This document shows positions 34,888 to 46,334 of a stretch of 64,000 bases of DNA, piece by piece (the stretch's first letter is position 1; every line of letters begins with the position of its first letter). The notes beneath the pieces were generated by a model. The model saw only the letters and a list, made by a program, of their open reading frames with translations, searched no databases and was not told where the DNA came from. The translations under genes were made by a program, and so were the position numbers. Origin of the DNA: Gonatopus flavifemur. Lineage: Eukaryota > Arthropoda > Insecta > Hymenoptera > Dryinidae. The DNA lies in NCBI GenBank assembly GCA_018340375.1, contig JAFFJZ010000003.1, positions 20,088,001 through 20,152,000 of the forward strand, written 5' to 3'.

Positions 34888-35215
34888 CACTGAGAGAATC
34901 TAAATAGTACTGGAATTTCGCTTTACGTTACTTTACATTATATATTACAACACTCATGACCAAATTATCGCTGTGTGTCACTCAATTTAACCAAACGTTC
35001 AGGAATTGAGTGACACACAGCGATAATTTGGTCATGAGTGTTGTATCATATACCAACGATTGAAGAAGACTAAAGACAAGTAATGTAAAGCGAAGTTCCA
35101 GTAATATATGTTTCTTGGAACTTCATGAAACATCGCTGAAAGTTCAGTAATATTCAGATTCATCGATCAAATATAATATCATTCACCGAACCTCAAAATT
35201 GCTCTTCTCTCAGTG
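34888..35215. mobile_element. MITE with CACTGAGAGAA ends, copy 2, with TA duplication
   Basis: The left end is CACTGAGAGAA and the right end TTCTCTCAGTG, flanked by TA (34886-34887 and 35216-35217). Nested inside are a second inverted pair (TACTGGAATTTCGCTTTAC near 34908 with GTAAAGCGAAGTTCCAGTA near 35086) and a perfect 42-bp stem (34946-35045). The right half aligns with 23655-24047. Confidence 0.85.
34946..35045. repeat. Perfect 42-bp inverted repeat with 16-bp loop
   Basis: 34946-34987 is the exact reverse complement of 35004-35045, starting TACAACACTCATGACC. The loop is 34988-35003. The perfection contrasts with the divergent outer arms of the element that contains it. Confidence 0.9.
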
Positions 35216-35358
35216 TAGATACTCGGATTGAGGAGAGAATTATATAATTTGGAAAATTTGAACAAAATTTTAAATCGCCATATCCGAGCTGTGAGTCTAT
35301 CTTTCCGATTTTTATCCATTAGTATTCAAAAATCATGGTTCATCGTGGGCGAAAGGAT

Positions 35359-36174
35359 CTAGAAAGTTTCATCTACTTGAGCTTTAGTTATCCGATATTG
35401 AGACCAATTTATCCTAAGCCAAGCAGATCGTATGGCTGGTGGTATATCTATACACTCTTCCCCTTCAACGAGTGTAGCCATGGGTAGAATACAAAAGGTG
35501 AACCTCCTCGTAAACGGTGCAGGTATGATCTTTTCTTCCCTGATCCCGCACAACGTACACGATCCTTTCTCGTCTTGGTCGTCGTCATCGTCGTAAACGT
35601 TGGGACAATTCACGAGTATCGTCGATGTCATTATTTCTATGGCATTTCCTGTGCAGGCAGAGCAGCACCAGCAGCAACAGCAAACAGCAACAACAATACA
35701 ACCACCGCTACTTTTTTTTTTATTTGGAAAATTCAACTTACCCTGCCATATCTTGGACCAAGAGATTCATGATGTTGGCGCTTCGGGTCGGACGTTTAAG
35801 TTCTACCTATAGTATAATCTATCGCGAAAAGGGGTGCCACGACGGTTCGGGTTTGCAAAATCGTAGCGATAACGTGCCATGACACGATGATAACAGAATT
35901 TCGTGAAGGCAGGACAAGTCAGGACAGGAGGAAAGCAGGAGGGAGGAAGGCAAAGGATATGACCCGAAATATGTGAGGGTAGGGCGAACTGTTTGCACGC
36001 ATATATGAGATAACTTGGAAGGAAAAGTTTCGTACCTTCACCAACGCTTTGCGTTCTTGTGGCATAAGTGCGATAATAACAACAACACCACCGATCGAAG
36101 AGTCGATATATATTTGTCAATTTATGAATTTCATCGTCAAACGTGACAAATAGCATCTCCGCTTGCCACATCAT
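35359..36174 (-). other. Candidate host exons on the minus strand (uncertain)
   Basis: Two long minus-strand frames lie in tandem here in GC-richer, non-repeat DNA. The upstream one (35803-36174) ends with a hydrophilic RYRYDFANPNRRGTPFRDR segment. Between the frames, a donor-like CAGG|GTAAGT (intron from 35740) and an acceptor-like CTGCCTGCACAG (to 35649) would define a 92-nt intron, a normal insect size, which contains the CAG/CTG simple repeat. The downstream frame from 35648 stays open to a TAG at 35359-35361. It reads MTSTILVNCPNVY, an acidic run, then GSCTLCGIREEK and a WLRINWSQYR segment. I recognise no family. The two frames do not join cleanly through this intron: the exon upstream of the donor has an in-frame stop in the needed phase. 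Either another exon is involved or this is chance. Confidence 0.2.
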
Positions 36175-38271
36175 ATTTCACTTTCAACTTTCGACAAATT
36201 CCTGCCTATCTCGATTCAGAAAAATCATTAATTCGACATTAAACTTGACATGTTTTTCTTTCCTTCATCTCATATTCCTTCCTATTTTCTTCTGCGAGAA
36301 TTGTGAAAATAGATTCGTCGAATTTGAAGTTTTTGCCAGGAAGATAATAACACCAAGATAAAGGAAATACCTTTGTTCCTCTTCACGTGCATACAACAAT
36401 TATTGCGAATGGAAGAATTTTCTCTTCGACATTCACAAAAGAATTGACCTTCACCTTTTTTGAACTTCGAGATCCTTCTTTCGAGTCTATTATATCAAAA
36501 CTATGTCATCATTATCAATCACACCTTTGTTCTCAAAGCTTACCGGACAATTGTGTGAACAAATTTCTCCAAGTATTCGAGGTTTTCATTGTTCTCTCTT
36601 TTGAAAATTCACAATTCTTCGAGATGCTCCAAAGTGAGAAATTTCTTCCATAAAACTGTGAATTATCACGAGTGAATGTTGAGCTCGATACTCTGCAACG
36701 TATGATACTCGACCTATATTTCAAAGTTCGAACTCCAGTTTGATTTCTTGTAAAAATTCCAAGTTCTAGCTCGAAAGGGGATAGAGAATGAAGAATAAAA
36801 TGTCAATTGAGAAACCAATACAACGGTGAATCGCGTGGATGGAAGCAAACGATGAAGGAAGAAAAATTGTTATAATGAAAGGAATAAATAAATATGTTTG
36901 CGCTGCGATGGGAATATCAATCCCTCTGGATCAACAGTTCATCTGACTCGGAGGGACATATTTTTATTACACGGTGGTAGGATAATATAATCCTCCGAAG
37001 GTTTCGTATGATAGTAATACCACTGAGCGATATCCGAAGTTCTAGGTTGGTCGTTATGATACCTTCCATCGTTATCCCTGGAGACCACTCTCCATATTAC
37101 GTAAGCGAATTACATGAAGTGGGATAATTAAACTACCGAGTCAGATTCATTTTCTTTGTTTGCCGAGAGCTTCCTGGGCTTTTATCAAAATCTTGTTCTT
37201 CTTTCGGTCAGATTGAATTGAATGAACTCTGTCAAATCTTGAACCCATTACACGAGGTCATAATTTTATTGCTTTAAAATTCTATCTCTGATATTCGGAA
37301 AGAAATGAATTCTCCTCTTCTTCAAAATCGTGAGGATGAAAAAAATATGGAATAAAGAAGAGAACAGCTTGAACACAGAACGAACAACATGAACGCGAGA
37401 AAATGGAAAAAAGAAAAAATTGATAAAGAAAGCAATCGTCAAAACATCGTGCAACTTCAATGGGTAGCCGTAGCTGCAGCAGCAGCAGCAGAAGCAGCAA
37501 AATGAAGGAGCTGTCAGATATCAAGAAAACTGGTGGTGTACGACACTAACTGAAATCACGAACAGTCGACACCCTCCCTGTACACGTACAGATTTCTCCC
37601 CAAAAGAGGGAATATTTGTAAAGAATCGTCGTCGTCGGTTTGGTTTTACGGAGCAACGCGTCCCGACTTTTGTCTACGACGCGTTAATTGGATGCAAGAG
37701 CACACCGTCGGTAGTGGGAGGTGGTAGTAGTAGTAGTCGTCAACGTCCTCGTTGACTACCGGTGAAATGCAAAGGTGCAACGAGACGCACTGATCTTGCA
37801 TATCCTATTTTTTTTCCATCCGTGTACTTCCGCTTATATTTACAGCTATTCAGAAAACGCTGTCTGTTCCTTTCGGGCATAATTATAATTTATTCATTTC
37901 ACTCCACCCAGAATTTCATATCCGCGCGTATGTGTATCTTTTTAATGGTTTCTCCTCTGTCTTGGAATTCAATTTGATGATCTTTGAACACGAGGAATGA
38001 AAAGGAATTGTGATCTTTTAGTTTTGTAAATATTTCATTCAAATGAATTTAGATTCGCTTGGCGCTATGAGTTGATGTATCTTACGGGAAAATTGAGTTG
38101 CGGTTGGGGATGAATTAATTTATTCATCGCTAGAAGAAGATGAGAATTTGTCGAAGCTGATGTTGTGAGATTCATCGGTAACAGTTGAACCTTCTATAAG
38201 TTCGTTCCATGATTCACAAAATATTCACAAGAATGAATTAAATATTACTTATTCCAAACGTGTACTCAAAC
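36175..38271. other. No gene seen; GCA and GTA simple repeats
   Basis: Contains a (GCA)n run at 37473-37499 and a (GGT/AGT)n run at about 37711-37740, within GC-richer unique sequence at 37600-37780. Frames here are not recognisable. Confidence 0.45.
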
Positions 38272-38469
38272 ATGTTTTGGAAATTTGAATCGTTTATAGA
38301 AACTCATCAAATTTAATGAATCATCGTTATTTATCTTTTCGAATGAATTCTTTGTAATTTTTTGCATCGATCAAATGATGTACTGTCAGATTTTGGGTCT
38401 TTGATAGCTTAGTATTTCCTCACTTGATTACTAATTCATTCCAACAAACGATTCCAACTTGAGCAGCAT
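38272..38469. mobile_element. MITE with ATGTTTTGGAAATTTGAATC end, relative of 24455-24669
   Basis: The left end shares GGAAATTTGAATCGTTTATA with 24455-24669. The right end (ACGATTCCAACTTGAGCAGCAT) matches the same element's right end. Interior similarity is weak. No clear target duplication. Confidence 0.7.
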
Positions 38470-38494
38470 CACGCCAACCACATGGGCCAAGACT

Positions 38495-38554
38495 CACGGA
38501 AAAAAATGTTTAGCTGAAATTCAGCTGGTACAGCTATAAACATTTTTCTCCGTG
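38495..38554. mobile_element. 60-bp mini-MITE with CACGGAAAAAAAT ends
   Basis: CACGGAAAAAAATGTTTAGC and GCTATAAACATTTTTCTCCG-TG form a complete hairpin with a small AGCTGAAATTCAGCT inner palindrome. It is flanked by CT on both sides (38493-38494 and 38555-38556). It has the same ends as 8423-8630 with almost nothing between them. Confidence 0.75.
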
Positions 38555-38556
38555 CT

Positions 38557-40083
38557 GCGCAAAGTTGTGACCAGAAATTCAAACTATTCTACCATCATTA
38601 AAAACCTAAAAAATATTCCTCAATTCTTCTGAAAATTACTTTATTTTTCGAGCCCCACTTTTCTCCGTGTTCCATCATTGGAATAAGATTGTTGATAAGA
38701 TTTTATATATTTCATATAACTGGAACACTCAATTCCCTTCGAATAAGTGTAATTCACCTCGCACGTCACAATATCTGAAATTTAAACGTTTCATCCCCTG
38801 TGCTCGGGACGCTCATATTGTACAAATGAAATTCATTGTATGACAGTTGAATTAAAAAGTGTTGAGAAAAACTTGGGTAGAAGTGAACGCTTTGAAAAGA
38901 ATGTCGTTGGTCACGTAACTCGACGTGCATGTATCTACATGCATTTTTATATATACAAATATGTATATGATGTATCAGCCACATGAAACCAAGACTGCTT
39001 TTAGAGTAATAAATTCATGAATTTCACGTTATTCCAGTCGTAAGCGAAAGGATGTTTTCTTCGCATAATTCTGTATCTGAAATAGACTATTCTTCACTCG
39101 CATTGACAATTATAGTATAAATAAATATCTTTATTGGTTTTATTCTTCATTTCCCAAAGTTTTATTGCAGATATTCTCTCAGAATCAAACTTCTAAAAAG
39201 GTAAAGATCTCTTTTGATTTTAATTCTATTACAAATTCTATCAAACATTCCCATAGAATCAGGCATATTAAAGTTTCCCTTCGACCAATTGAATTTCCTC
39301 AAAGGGAAAACAAAAATCCATTTCCCAAAAGATGTTGGAATATAGAAATATTTATCGAATATTCTTGTGTGACTTCGACAACAAATATAGACAAATTTTT
39401 GTATCATCCGTGCGATACCTCTCATTTTTTCGTCAACGTCTGATCGTGGATGCACTTTGAATGTTTCTAATCCACTATGAGAAAAAAAAAGAGCAACGAA
39501 AAGTAAATCAGAAACATTCAAAGGGCATTGAGAATCGAGTAATCATCCTGAATTGTACGCAGAGATGAATTTATATGAAAAAATATCAAAGCGAGCGACA
39601 TGCACGCGTACACGGATTTCGAGTTAATGAGGGAATTTTGAAATTATGCGATATTAAAATTATTCGAAGAGAATAAATCCAAACCACATGGTACCAAACG
39701 GTACGAATGTATCGCGCTTTCGGGTTTATGATTTTCTCAAAGTGAATCAAGCATTCCAGTCACGAGCACCGAGTTTTCAAAGTTTTTTGAACTTTCATTC
39801 GATGCAGCCGATGTCTGACTTTGAATTATTATTCTTATTTATTGTAAAATATATGAAGAGTTCTTCGTACCATGATCAAATCATTTTTCTTCGGGTTCGG
39901 ATGAATTTTTTGATCCTTTCCAGAACCATTTTTCTCAATTTCATCTGAATGAGAATACATTACAATTTATTTATGATGAATTTGAAGTTCCTGGCAGGAC
40001 AATAATACACGGCTCGTGCGATTAAGTTTATAACTTTGAAGATTGAGAAATGGAATAGAGCTTTAAAAAAATTTATATCACAA
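38557..40083. other. No gene or clear repeat seen
   Basis: AT-rich unique sequence. Overlapping frames at 39162-39521 (-) and 39165-39443 (+) are mirror shadows with no motif. Confidence 0.4.
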
Positions 40084-40912
40084 CCCAAATAGAATTCTAC
40101 AAGATATCTTTCAAAAGTATAAGAAGTCTTGAAGAATTTTCTGAAAGATATGTTTTGGTATTCGAAAAGATGTCTTATGTGACATGAATGGATATCTAAA
40201 AGATCTCTCGGAGGCTTCTCAAAGATATCCTCAAGAAGAAATTAAAAAATCCAAAAGAGTTGTTCAAGATTTTTTGAAAAATTCACAAAAAACAATTCTA
40301 ACGTCTCCCTTTTTCCTTCTCCACCCTATTTTTTTTTTCATCGCTCTCGCTCTCCTATTAGTGAATTAGTGTCAATGGTGTACATTTTCAGAGTGGAAGT
40401 GATCTTTTGAAAAAATTGTTATTATATAAAAAAATGTCAGATAAGTTGGCCGTGGACACCACAGATCCTTCTCAAACCATTTCTATCTCATCGTTATTGA
40501 AGAATAATTTATCAATAAGTATGAATGAGAATTTTTTTCATTTTACTTGATGACTGTACATAAAATTGAGCGTAAAAAGTTCAGTTATTTGTAAAATATT
40601 TGTGTCTTGGAGATTCGTTAATTCCAGCGCGGGTATTAAAAGGTTACAAAATCATACTTTTAGCAGAATTTAAAATCTCTTAACATGTACAGATTTTTCA
40701 AGCTTTCGATTTGTGAACGAATTTATCACATCTGTAATTGGATTATAACAATAGGCACATTCTAAGTGTTATTCATATCAATTCGATCTTATCAAACATA
40801 TCTTGTTAAAGTCTTCCAAGAAGATATATTTCAAACGTTTCTAAAAGATATCTTTAAGAACTTTTAATTGAGTATTCTTTTAGACATCTCCAAGAACTGC
40901 GTGCTGTGTGGG
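40084..40912. mobile_element. Candidate 0.8-kb TIR element rich in AGATATCTT words
   Basis: The right end is the reverse complement of CCCACACAGCACGC and the left starts CCCAAATAGAATTC, a partial match. Both subterminal regions are crowded with AAGATATCTTT, TCTAAAAGAT and CAAGAA words in both orientations. AA flanks both ends. The layout parallels 11094-11987. Confidence 0.5.
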
Positions 40913-41188
40913 AACATCGATCGGAATTGGGGAAATAATTTATGTTAAAGATAAACAATTCGATTTAGCAGCCTGTGTTACTTTAACAAACATTTTTCCT
41001 CTCAACATTCTGTCCTTTATAATCCGAACCTCATTCCTCCAACTTTGTCACCATGCTTGGTTCCTACAGCGAGTAAATCCTTAAAACCAACTTGTCCAAC
41101 TGTCTGTACATTGTCGTCAGTCGAAGAGAAACAACGGTTAACATTTTATCCATTCAATCTTACTTCGGAAGAGATTCTATGTGCGGTG

Positions 41189-41369
41189 CACAGAGAAAAA
41201 TCGTATACTTGAGAATGAATAATCAAATCTTATTTGATTCTAATGAATTTTATTTGCAACGAATGAGATAAATTTTCTCTTCGATGCAGTCAAAACTATT
41301 TGGAGTTCATATTCAAATAGAAATTTCCTTTGATATAAGACGAGTAGGTATACAATTTTTCTCGGCGTG
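41189..41369. mobile_element. MITE with CACAGAGAAAAATCGTATAC end
   Basis: CACAGAGAAAAATCGTATAC on the left matches the reverse complement of the right end (CACGCCGAGAAAAATTGTATAC) with a two-base offset. Inner words (TTCTAATGAATTTTATTTG, CAAATAGAAATTTC) pair loosely. Flanks do not show a duplication. Confidence 0.65.
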
Positions 41370-44300
41370 CCGTTATAAGATATAACATATTCATCACGCA
41401 ATTCATGTACAAGCAAATTTTTCTTCCATTGGATAAATTCCAATGCATTTTGGAGAACAATCATTTCTCTCAAAGATCACTTTTTTCCATCTGTGAGTGA
41501 TCAAAGCTGAATCGAATATCACAATTCCAATATTCATACAGACAATACGTATTTCATATTTTATGTAATGAAACATTATTCTCTCAATTATAATCTGAAA
41601 AAGAGCTATTGTTTTTATTTTTTCGGTTGTGAATATTTGATGAAAAAAGCGCTGATGCGAGGGAGAAATTATTCATGGAACTTTCAAACGAATCGATAAT
41701 ACAAATTACAGTGAGATTAAAAATATCCATCATCAACAAAATTGAAAACATGAGATTTTGAAAAATCATTATAGAAAATAATACACGCGAATTCGTGTAA
41801 CTCGGAAAACTGCCTTTCAATCGAACAGTTACCTACTGCAAACAAAAAATTAAAATAATTCATATGAAATCCCCCATTGATCCCGACGAATCCATGAAAA
41901 ATACAACTGCGAATCCCGTTTGGTCCATCGAACATCTATCGTTTTTTTCTCTATTTTCTATTACACACTCATATCCCTTGGATTCTTCCAATATACCTGC
42001 GAATGATTGATATGATCGAGATCCTTGAATATCCATTCATTCGAACGGTGACAGGTTGGATCGATCTATGGAAACGAAATAATAGAAAGGGAGGGAAAAC
42101 CAAACAAAAAAAGAAATCTCAATTGTATTAAATACGATGTTATCCGATTTAGAATGGAACCAAAATAATATCACCATTCATTCGGGAGAACGTGGTTGAC
42201 TGTCGAGTCGAGTGTACCTATGTGCGGTCTCGCATCGCAATGAAAACAGAGAAAAGAAACGAAAGAGACCAATGTAGGAGAAGGAAAGACGAAAGACAAA
42301 CGGAGGTGACGAGAGAAGAAAGTCTCCTGAGTGCGTTGCATTTAAAAGTATAATTTCAAAATGGCGGCGTAAAGCACACAAACTCGTTCATGGCATAATT
42401 TATGTGGCCGTTTCTCTTCGCACTTTTTCTCCTTTTGCTTCCCCTTTTTTTCCCCTGGTATGTACGTTTTTTTTTTTTACGCTCTCCTTCTTTATTAAAG
42501 AACTCTTTTCTCTCTTTCGTTCCCTTTCAGACGAGGGAGAGAAAGAAGGAGGTATTTTTTCCTTCGTTCATAAGTCAAGTTCTTTTCTAAAAACTATCGC
42601 GCCTCTTGTTCGATATCGATATCGTGAAAAATCCTCAATTCTACGAAGAGAGAGAGAGAGAGAGAGAATCGAGATCTTTGGGAACTCGATATGAATGCCT
42701 ATTAACGAATCGACCGTTCGTTCATTCACCTGTGCTCACCCTTTTTCCTTCATCCCCCTACCACATTCGCGTACCGATTGTGGAATGATTTTGTGAAGCG
42801 AAGCATGTATAGACGAAAAATCAAATGAGAAAATTGGATGTAAAACCGTGCATAATACGACTTTCTCCTTGTTACGAAGAATCTGGGCGGAAAAGAGGAG
42901 GAGAGAATTGAGGGAAGGAGATAATACTGATTGCATGCATGAGAAATTCAATGGTTATGTGAGTAATGATGATGATAATGTTGAAAGATCGCTGGAAGTC
43001 GAAGTGGATATCGAATAAATGCCTTTTGTTGTTCCGAAGTGGATTTTTTTCCAACACATTTTCGTGTTCTTCATTTTATGAAATTTGTTTGATAATTCCA
43101 ATCCCCGGGATAAGATCACACACTTATCTGAACAAAAATTCAATCACTTTCACAGGATCTTGAAAAAGAGGTCTCGTACATTACGAAATCGATAAATCCA
43201 GCTTATAAAATTCGATAAATATATCCCGATAACGAATTCCATCGACACTTTTTGGGCCTCGGTAAACTCATTTCATTTGAAGTGCTCAGTGCCGGCAGCA
43301 AAGTTGTATTTCAGTTCTCCCTCGTTATATTTTATTGGTCGTGCAACCGTAGTCCGGTTTGATGAGGTGCCACGTACGACAACAGGACTCCGGGAGTCCC
43401 TTGAGAGGAACGATTCGCAACGATACAATCAACTCTGCCAATCGAATTCGGCGATCGCGTAATACGGTATTGCTACTATCAAGTCTCGTCCTGGTTTTCC
43501 TGTCTCCCTTTCTCCTTCTTTTACGTATTCTCTCCTATTTTCGTGTGGAAGAGAATGGGACAAAATTTTATGTTTCATACAATTGTTTCTCTGGAATCAA
43601 TCGATGGTACAAAATATCGTACTCGGTAAGGGATGGTAATTGATTTAAGTATGTTCTCGTACGCCTGGACCGTACGAAATAATATCGAGTGACTAATTGG
43701 ATCATTGAAAATTTCCTGATTCGAATTATGAACGGAAGAAGAGAAAGGGAGAGAGTACGTATGAAAGGTGCCATTAGAAAACCGAGTTTCCCAATCCACG
43801 ATGGTGGACAGTTTGTTCAACGAACGAGGCGACAAACGCTGGTTGATTAATTGGGACTCTCCGTGGAGTAAATGAGAGGAAGAGGAAAAGAGAGATGAGG
43901 TAGAGAGGCAGAAAGTGAGATGGGATGCACTTCCACCATGCATCCAGAGATAATTAATTCACTCGACCGACTGGCGGTTCTACTTGCTAGTCAACCAGTC
44001 AGCCACAAACTAGAGCCCCATCTGCTTTGAATAGGATGGAAAAAAATTACGTTGCCGGTTCCTATATTTTTCTACTACCGTTTCTGGTTATAATCAAGAG
44101 GTTCACCCCGTTTGTGCCGTCATATCGTGAAAGTTGTTGGTCATTCGAGTCAAAGAGAAATGATTTAGTTTAATATTACACGAATTTAAAAACCGTTGGT
44201 GGTTGGAATTATAAGTATATCAGTTATGATATAAATCACCACCAGCTCCGACCCTCCCCAACGGGGAGCCGAGGAGACAATGAAGATTATGAAATTAGTA

Positions 44301-45726
44301 TCACTTATTCCAATGTACGGAGAACAATTATAATTATGTTCTCACAAAGGGGGAAGTGGGAAAAGATAAAAGAAGAAGAGAAAAAACTGTGTCAAAGTGG
44401 ACTCTCCGTATCACAGAGGTTTACCCCACAAGACCGGGCATCTGCGAAATCCCTTGTTTTCCATTAAGGTTGGCAAGATTTTTTCCTTCTATCTTTTCCG
44501 TAATACTTTTCCATGTCACGACCCCCATGAATTTCCATCATCACTTTTTTTCTTGCTTTATTACCTTGTTGTTGTTGTCTCTTACCTTTCTTAAGCAAAC
44601 AGAGAAAAAGAGGAGTAGGAAAAAAAAGAAAGCCTAACAGCAACCACACCATCATCATCCTCCTCCTTTCTCTTTCACGTATTTATAAACTCAACGACAA
44701 GCTTTTTGTTGTTCCCTTCCATCTCCTTCAACGTGGACAAACAATTTTTTTTTATTCCAGAAATGCGTTTCTGGAGCGATTACAAGTTTAAGCTAATTAA
44801 CTTATGCGACGCGATTAACGTTGTGCCCGTCAGGCCGTTACTTAGCGTTACTTCCCACCGGTGAAGCGAGGAAGGCAGAAGGAGAGGAAGAAAGAGAAAA
44901 ACCGCGCGGTCGAGCGTTAATACAAAAGGGAAAAAGAAAGCAGAAAAGGCGAAAAGTAAAGTAGGTAAATGGCCGTGGTAAAATGTGCACGAATACTAAC
45001 CAACCATCGCACCCTGTAACGTTAAACGAAAGAATCTTACCTTCCAAATTTATCTTGGCAATTGTCTGTACTAATCCGACTTGTAGTTCTCCCTTTTTTG
45101 TGAAATGACGTGAGAATTCATTAGTAAAGTAGACTATATCAAATAATTTAATTACCTCGGTAACTAAGAGAAATATATATATATACTTTTTTCATTCGAC
45201 GAATTTCGAATAGTATTTTCTCGCTAACGCTATGGTCGAAAGTTTTATTAGTCTCGGAGGGAACGAAGAACACTTGACCCATCGACCCTCCTCCACAGCA
45301 TCATCCATCACGAATGAAAACGAAGTTTTCAAGGAATTCGAAAACGAGTTAACTTTTGCCGTTTCGTATATTTAACCATGTAAATGCTCCTTTTCACTTT
45401 CGTTCGAACGTCAACGTAGCGGTAATGGTGCCGGTATGCTACGCTCGAATTGAAATGTGTCGGATAATTCTCAGTGGTTCGCTAATACGATTATCTGTAT
45501 AAATTTCCCATGCTTTTCCAACAATTTTACAAATTATTTTCGTATCAAATTTAATATAGTTTATATATCATTTATATGCCATCATATCCAAATTATATAG
45601 AATTCTACCAATTCTTCTACATGGAGTTGGATAGCAACAACTCTTTTGAACATGACTGTTTCTCGAGTTATCGCCAGAACTTGAAAATTTATGCCAGTTT
45701 CATATAACTTCACATGTAGTTATGGA
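41370..45726. other. No gene seen; long unique tract with purine-rich runs
   Basis: Contains (AG)n at 42646-42667, pyrimidine-rich sequence at 42405-42540 and 43490-43530, purine-rich runs at about 44345-44390 and 44865-44960, and GC-richer blocks at 43270-43460 and 43790-44060. Many frames overlap on both strands, none recognisable. Confidence 0.45.
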
Positions 45727-46334
45727 CCAAGCCTGGCACAAGAACAATTCACCAAACTTCGCCCAGGCTTGGGAATGATAAGATCAAGACAAGCTTGGGC
45801 CAGTGCTTTTGCCAGGCCCGGTCAAATTCATTTACCAAGCATCAACCAATGCTTCTTTGATCGCAGATATGGATGAAAAAAGTAATTGATTCATATTTCA
45901 GTTCATGACTTTCTCCCTCGGAATACCGTACATGAATTATCTTAAAACGATAGAAAAAATGTGACAAGACTGGGACAAGCATTTGCGTTCTTTGATATTT
46001 CAATCAATTTTGATTCTATTGTTGAATTATGCTCAAACTAAACTAATACTTACTAATATTTATAAACATTTTGCCACTCATGTGGGCAATATTGGCACAA
46101 TTGTTCCCAACGAATGCTCGATTTTTACACTTGTGCCAAGCTCGTATCAAAGCTTGTAGCGACCATTTCAAAAATATTAACAAATGTACTATGACTGACT
46201 ATCCATTGGGAACAACGGGACAATCATGGAACATTATTGGGCCAATCGTTCTTCACGGAGGTTTGTTTCTGACACTTGTGCCAACCTTGGGACAAGCTTG
46301 GGTTTTTTTTTCAGTCTTGGCAATACCTGCATGG
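45727..46334. mobile_element. AAGCTTGGG-rich repeat, copy 1
   Basis: Starts CCAAGCCTGGCACAAG and ends ATACCTGCATGG. It aligns in two blocks with 57446-58268. The left block has GGCCCAGGCTTG-type words, GATAAGATCA-GACAAGCTTG, and CAGAATACCGTACATGAAT-like sequence. The right block has GCCACT-ATGTGG, TTTTTACNCTNGTGCCAAGC, GACTATCCATTGG and GGGACAAGCTTGGGTTTTT. The 120-residue frame at 46071-46433 is an artefact of the repeat. Confidence 0.7.

Noticed and set aside
43801..43875. ATG in good context opening a 24-codon hydrophilic peptide
   Set aside because: Too short to judge, with no flanking splice signals or recognised similarity.
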